In this document: piece after piece, positions 5,569 through 6,002 of the stretch
Position numbering within the stretch: the stretch's first letter is position 1
Layout of the letters: every line of letters begins with the position of its first letter
Assembly (NCBI GenBank): GCA_031273145.1
Contig: JAISSL010000130.1
Span: 1 to 6,002, forward strand
Reading direction: 5' to 3'
Length of the DNA: 6,002 nucleotides
Origin: Zoogloeaceae bacterium
GTDB lineage: Bacteria; Pseudomonadota; Gammaproteobacteria; Burkholderiales; Rhodocyclaceae
The notes under the pieces: model-generated
Told to the model about the DNA's origin: nothing
Databases searched by the model: none
What the model saw: the letters and a program-made list of their open reading frames with translations, nothing else
Program-made: the position numbers and the translations under genes

Positions 5569-5645
5569 GCAAGACCTGCCGCCCGTGAGGTATTTCAGAT
5601 GGCAAAGAAGTGGCGCGTCCTGCCGTCTGCAAGACCCGCCGCCCG
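5560..5645. repeat. GC-rich direct repeat, 60-bp period
   Basis: Positions 5560-5585 and 5620-5645 match at 23 of 26 bases, around a CAAGACC core followed by GCCGCCCG-like ends. A further CCCGTCGCCCG string follows just after 5645. The first copy overlaps the right stem of the palindrome cassette. The function is unknown. Confidence 0.55.
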
Positions 5646-5793
5646 CACAACCCGTCGCCCGTGTCATGTCCGTGTTCATGGCAGATTCAGGCAGGCGCAG
5701 CCATCTACCGTACCGATGGTTTTTCAATTGTCGTCCACAGGACACGCCTGCAAGGCCAATTGCCGTTCGCTGGATGCCTGATACAAAATAAAA

Positions 5794-5810
5794 TTTGTGC
5801 AGTGCAAAAA
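5794..5810. promoter_or_regulatory. Palindrome over the glnA -35 region, possible operator
   Basis: TTTGTGCAGTGCAAAAA is symmetric about G5802: TTT-n-TGCA-n-TGCA-n-AAA, with seven of eight positions pairing. It covers the -35 hexamer, a position typical of repressor sites. It does not fit the NtrC pattern TGCACC-N5-GGTGCA well. The regulator is unknown. Confidence 0.4.
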
Positions 5811-5822
5811 AATATTTATAAT
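5794..5822 (+). promoter_or_regulatory. Sigma-70 promoter of glnA
   Basis: TTGTGC at 5795-5800 and a perfect TATAAT at 5817-5822 are separated by 16 bp, with an A-rich spacer. The predicted transcript start is near 5829, leaving a leader of about 100 nt. No good sigma-54 site was found in the upstream region. Confidence 0.65.
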
Positions 5823-5829
5823 GACTCTG

Positions 5830-5899
5830 CTTGAGGCCGCATTCGCTTCATCTGCGGATTTGACCATCGCTCAAGTCAACCCCCGACCGCAAGGCCGGG
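5830..5899 (+). promoter_or_regulatory. Structured 5' leader of glnA
   Basis: CTTGAG (5830-5835) can pair with CTCAAG (5870-5875), enclosing CCGCA (5837-5841) with TGCGG (5853-5857). A second hairpin has arms 5882-5888 and 5893-5899 around a GCAA tetraloop of the GNRA class, with six pairs and one A-C mismatch. Its 3' arm CCGGGA recurs at 5915-5920 at the Shine-Dalgarno site. No known riboswitch class was recognised. Confidence 0.4.
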
Positions 5900-5931
5900 A
5901 CAACGCACATTTTACCGGGAGGAATTTTGCA

Positions 5932-6002
5932 ATGACTACTGTTCAGGATGTTCTGAAGCTCATGAAAGACAATGAGGTCAAATTCGTCGACTTTCGTTTT
6001 AC
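5932..6002 (+). CDS. glnA: Glutamine synthetase type I, N-terminus (cut by window edge)
   Basis: Twenty-three codons are visible: MTTVQDVLKLMKDNEVKFVD then FRF, with two more bases (AC) fitting the Thr of the family's RFT. The EVKFVDxRF string is the conserved start of proteobacterial GlnA beta-grasp domains, which help build the active site between subunits of the dodecamer. The enzyme joins ammonia to glutamate using ATP in the cytoplasm. The SD GGAGG at 5918-5922 is 9 nt from the ATG. The gene has its own promoter and points away from the DUF898 cluster, so it is probably an independent housekeeping unit. The active-site and adenylylation residues lie off-window. Confidence 0.93.
   Translation, partial: MTTVQDVLKLMKDNEVKFVDFRF

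Larger units (their letters stand above)
5286..5793. other. Gene-free intergenic stretch with repeat elements
   Basis: No convincing gene lies here. The open frames between 5410 and 5834 are short, overlap one another, lack SD sites and run through the repeats. The stretch contains the inverted dRS3-type pair (5362-5481), a hairpin cassette (5488-5568) and GC-rich direct repeats (5560-5645). Positions 5646-5793 hold only short imperfect palindromes. Confidence 0.7.

Noticed and set aside
5560..5645. CRISPR-like spaced repeats
   Set aside because: There are only two clear imperfect units, with no regular array, no spacer series and no cas genes in the window.
5701..5724. Hairpin followed by TTTTT resembling a rho-independent terminator
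   Set aside because: The stem is only 5 bp with a 9-nt loop, and no plus-strand gene ends upstream of it.
5410..5834. Several short plus- and minus-strand open frames in the glnA upstream region
   Set aside because: They overlap each other, lack SD sites, and consist of translated repeat and hairpin DNA.
5913..5931. Possible sigma-54 site (GG-N10-GC) before glnA
   Set aside because: The spacing fits, but the GG and GC fall in the ribosome binding site, about 5 nt from the start codon, and the -24 element is poor. A second candidate near 5689 has a spacer one base short.
5830..5931. Known glutamine riboswitch in the glnA leader
   Set aside because: I could not find the conserved core of the described glutamine-binding glnA RNA class; only generic hairpins are visible.

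Overview
The window looks like a chromosomal segment of a Gram-negative proteobacterium, most likely a betaproteobacterium. The grounds are the start of a glutamine synthetase gene (glnA) with a proteobacterial-type N-terminus, an outer-membrane beta-barrel gene with a signal peptide and terminal Phe, a YjgN/DUF898-M48 gene pair, and Neisseria dRS3-type 'ATTCCC-N8-GGGAAT' repeats. The taxonomic call is inference; no rRNA or other marker is present.

Layout. Positions 1-5208 hold five genes, all on the minus strand, so transcription runs right to left. In order of transcription they are: a 435-aa YjgN/DUF898 membrane protein (3901-5208), an exported outer-membrane beta-barrel protein (2971-3813), an unrecognised 159-aa soluble protein (2335-2814), a second, longer YjgN/DUF898 protein (635-2191), and an M48-family membrane-anchored metallopeptidase cut by the left edge (1-625). 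Positions 5209-5931 form a gene-free stretch of about 720 bp carrying the promoter of the right-hand DUF898 gene, an inverted pair of dRS3-type repeats, a palindromic hairpin cassette, short GC-rich direct repeats, and the promoter and structured leader of glnA. glnA itself starts at 5932 on the plus strand and leaves the window after 23 codons.

How the parts fit together. The two DUF898 genes are paralogs in the same orientation, about 3.0 kb apart. The similarity covers both coding ends, the Shine-Dalgarno site, the leader and a TATAAT promoter. The middles differ: at the same place between membrane segments, one has a roughly 74-residue segment that is about half Asp/Glu, and the other has a mixed-charge helical segment. 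The left DUF898 gene is probably co-translated with the M48 peptidase (9 nt between stop and start). The barrel gene and the 159-aa gene lie between the paralogs. The whole reads as a cell-envelope cluster of unknown function, expanded by duplication and enclosing two accessory genes.

The strongest candidates for something undescribed are the duplicated DUF898 unit with exchanged central inserts, the barrel and unknown gene held between the duplicate arms, the palindrome over the glnA -35 region, and the repeat cassettes in the glnA upstream region. No CRISPR array, tRNA, rRNA or transposase gene was seen.
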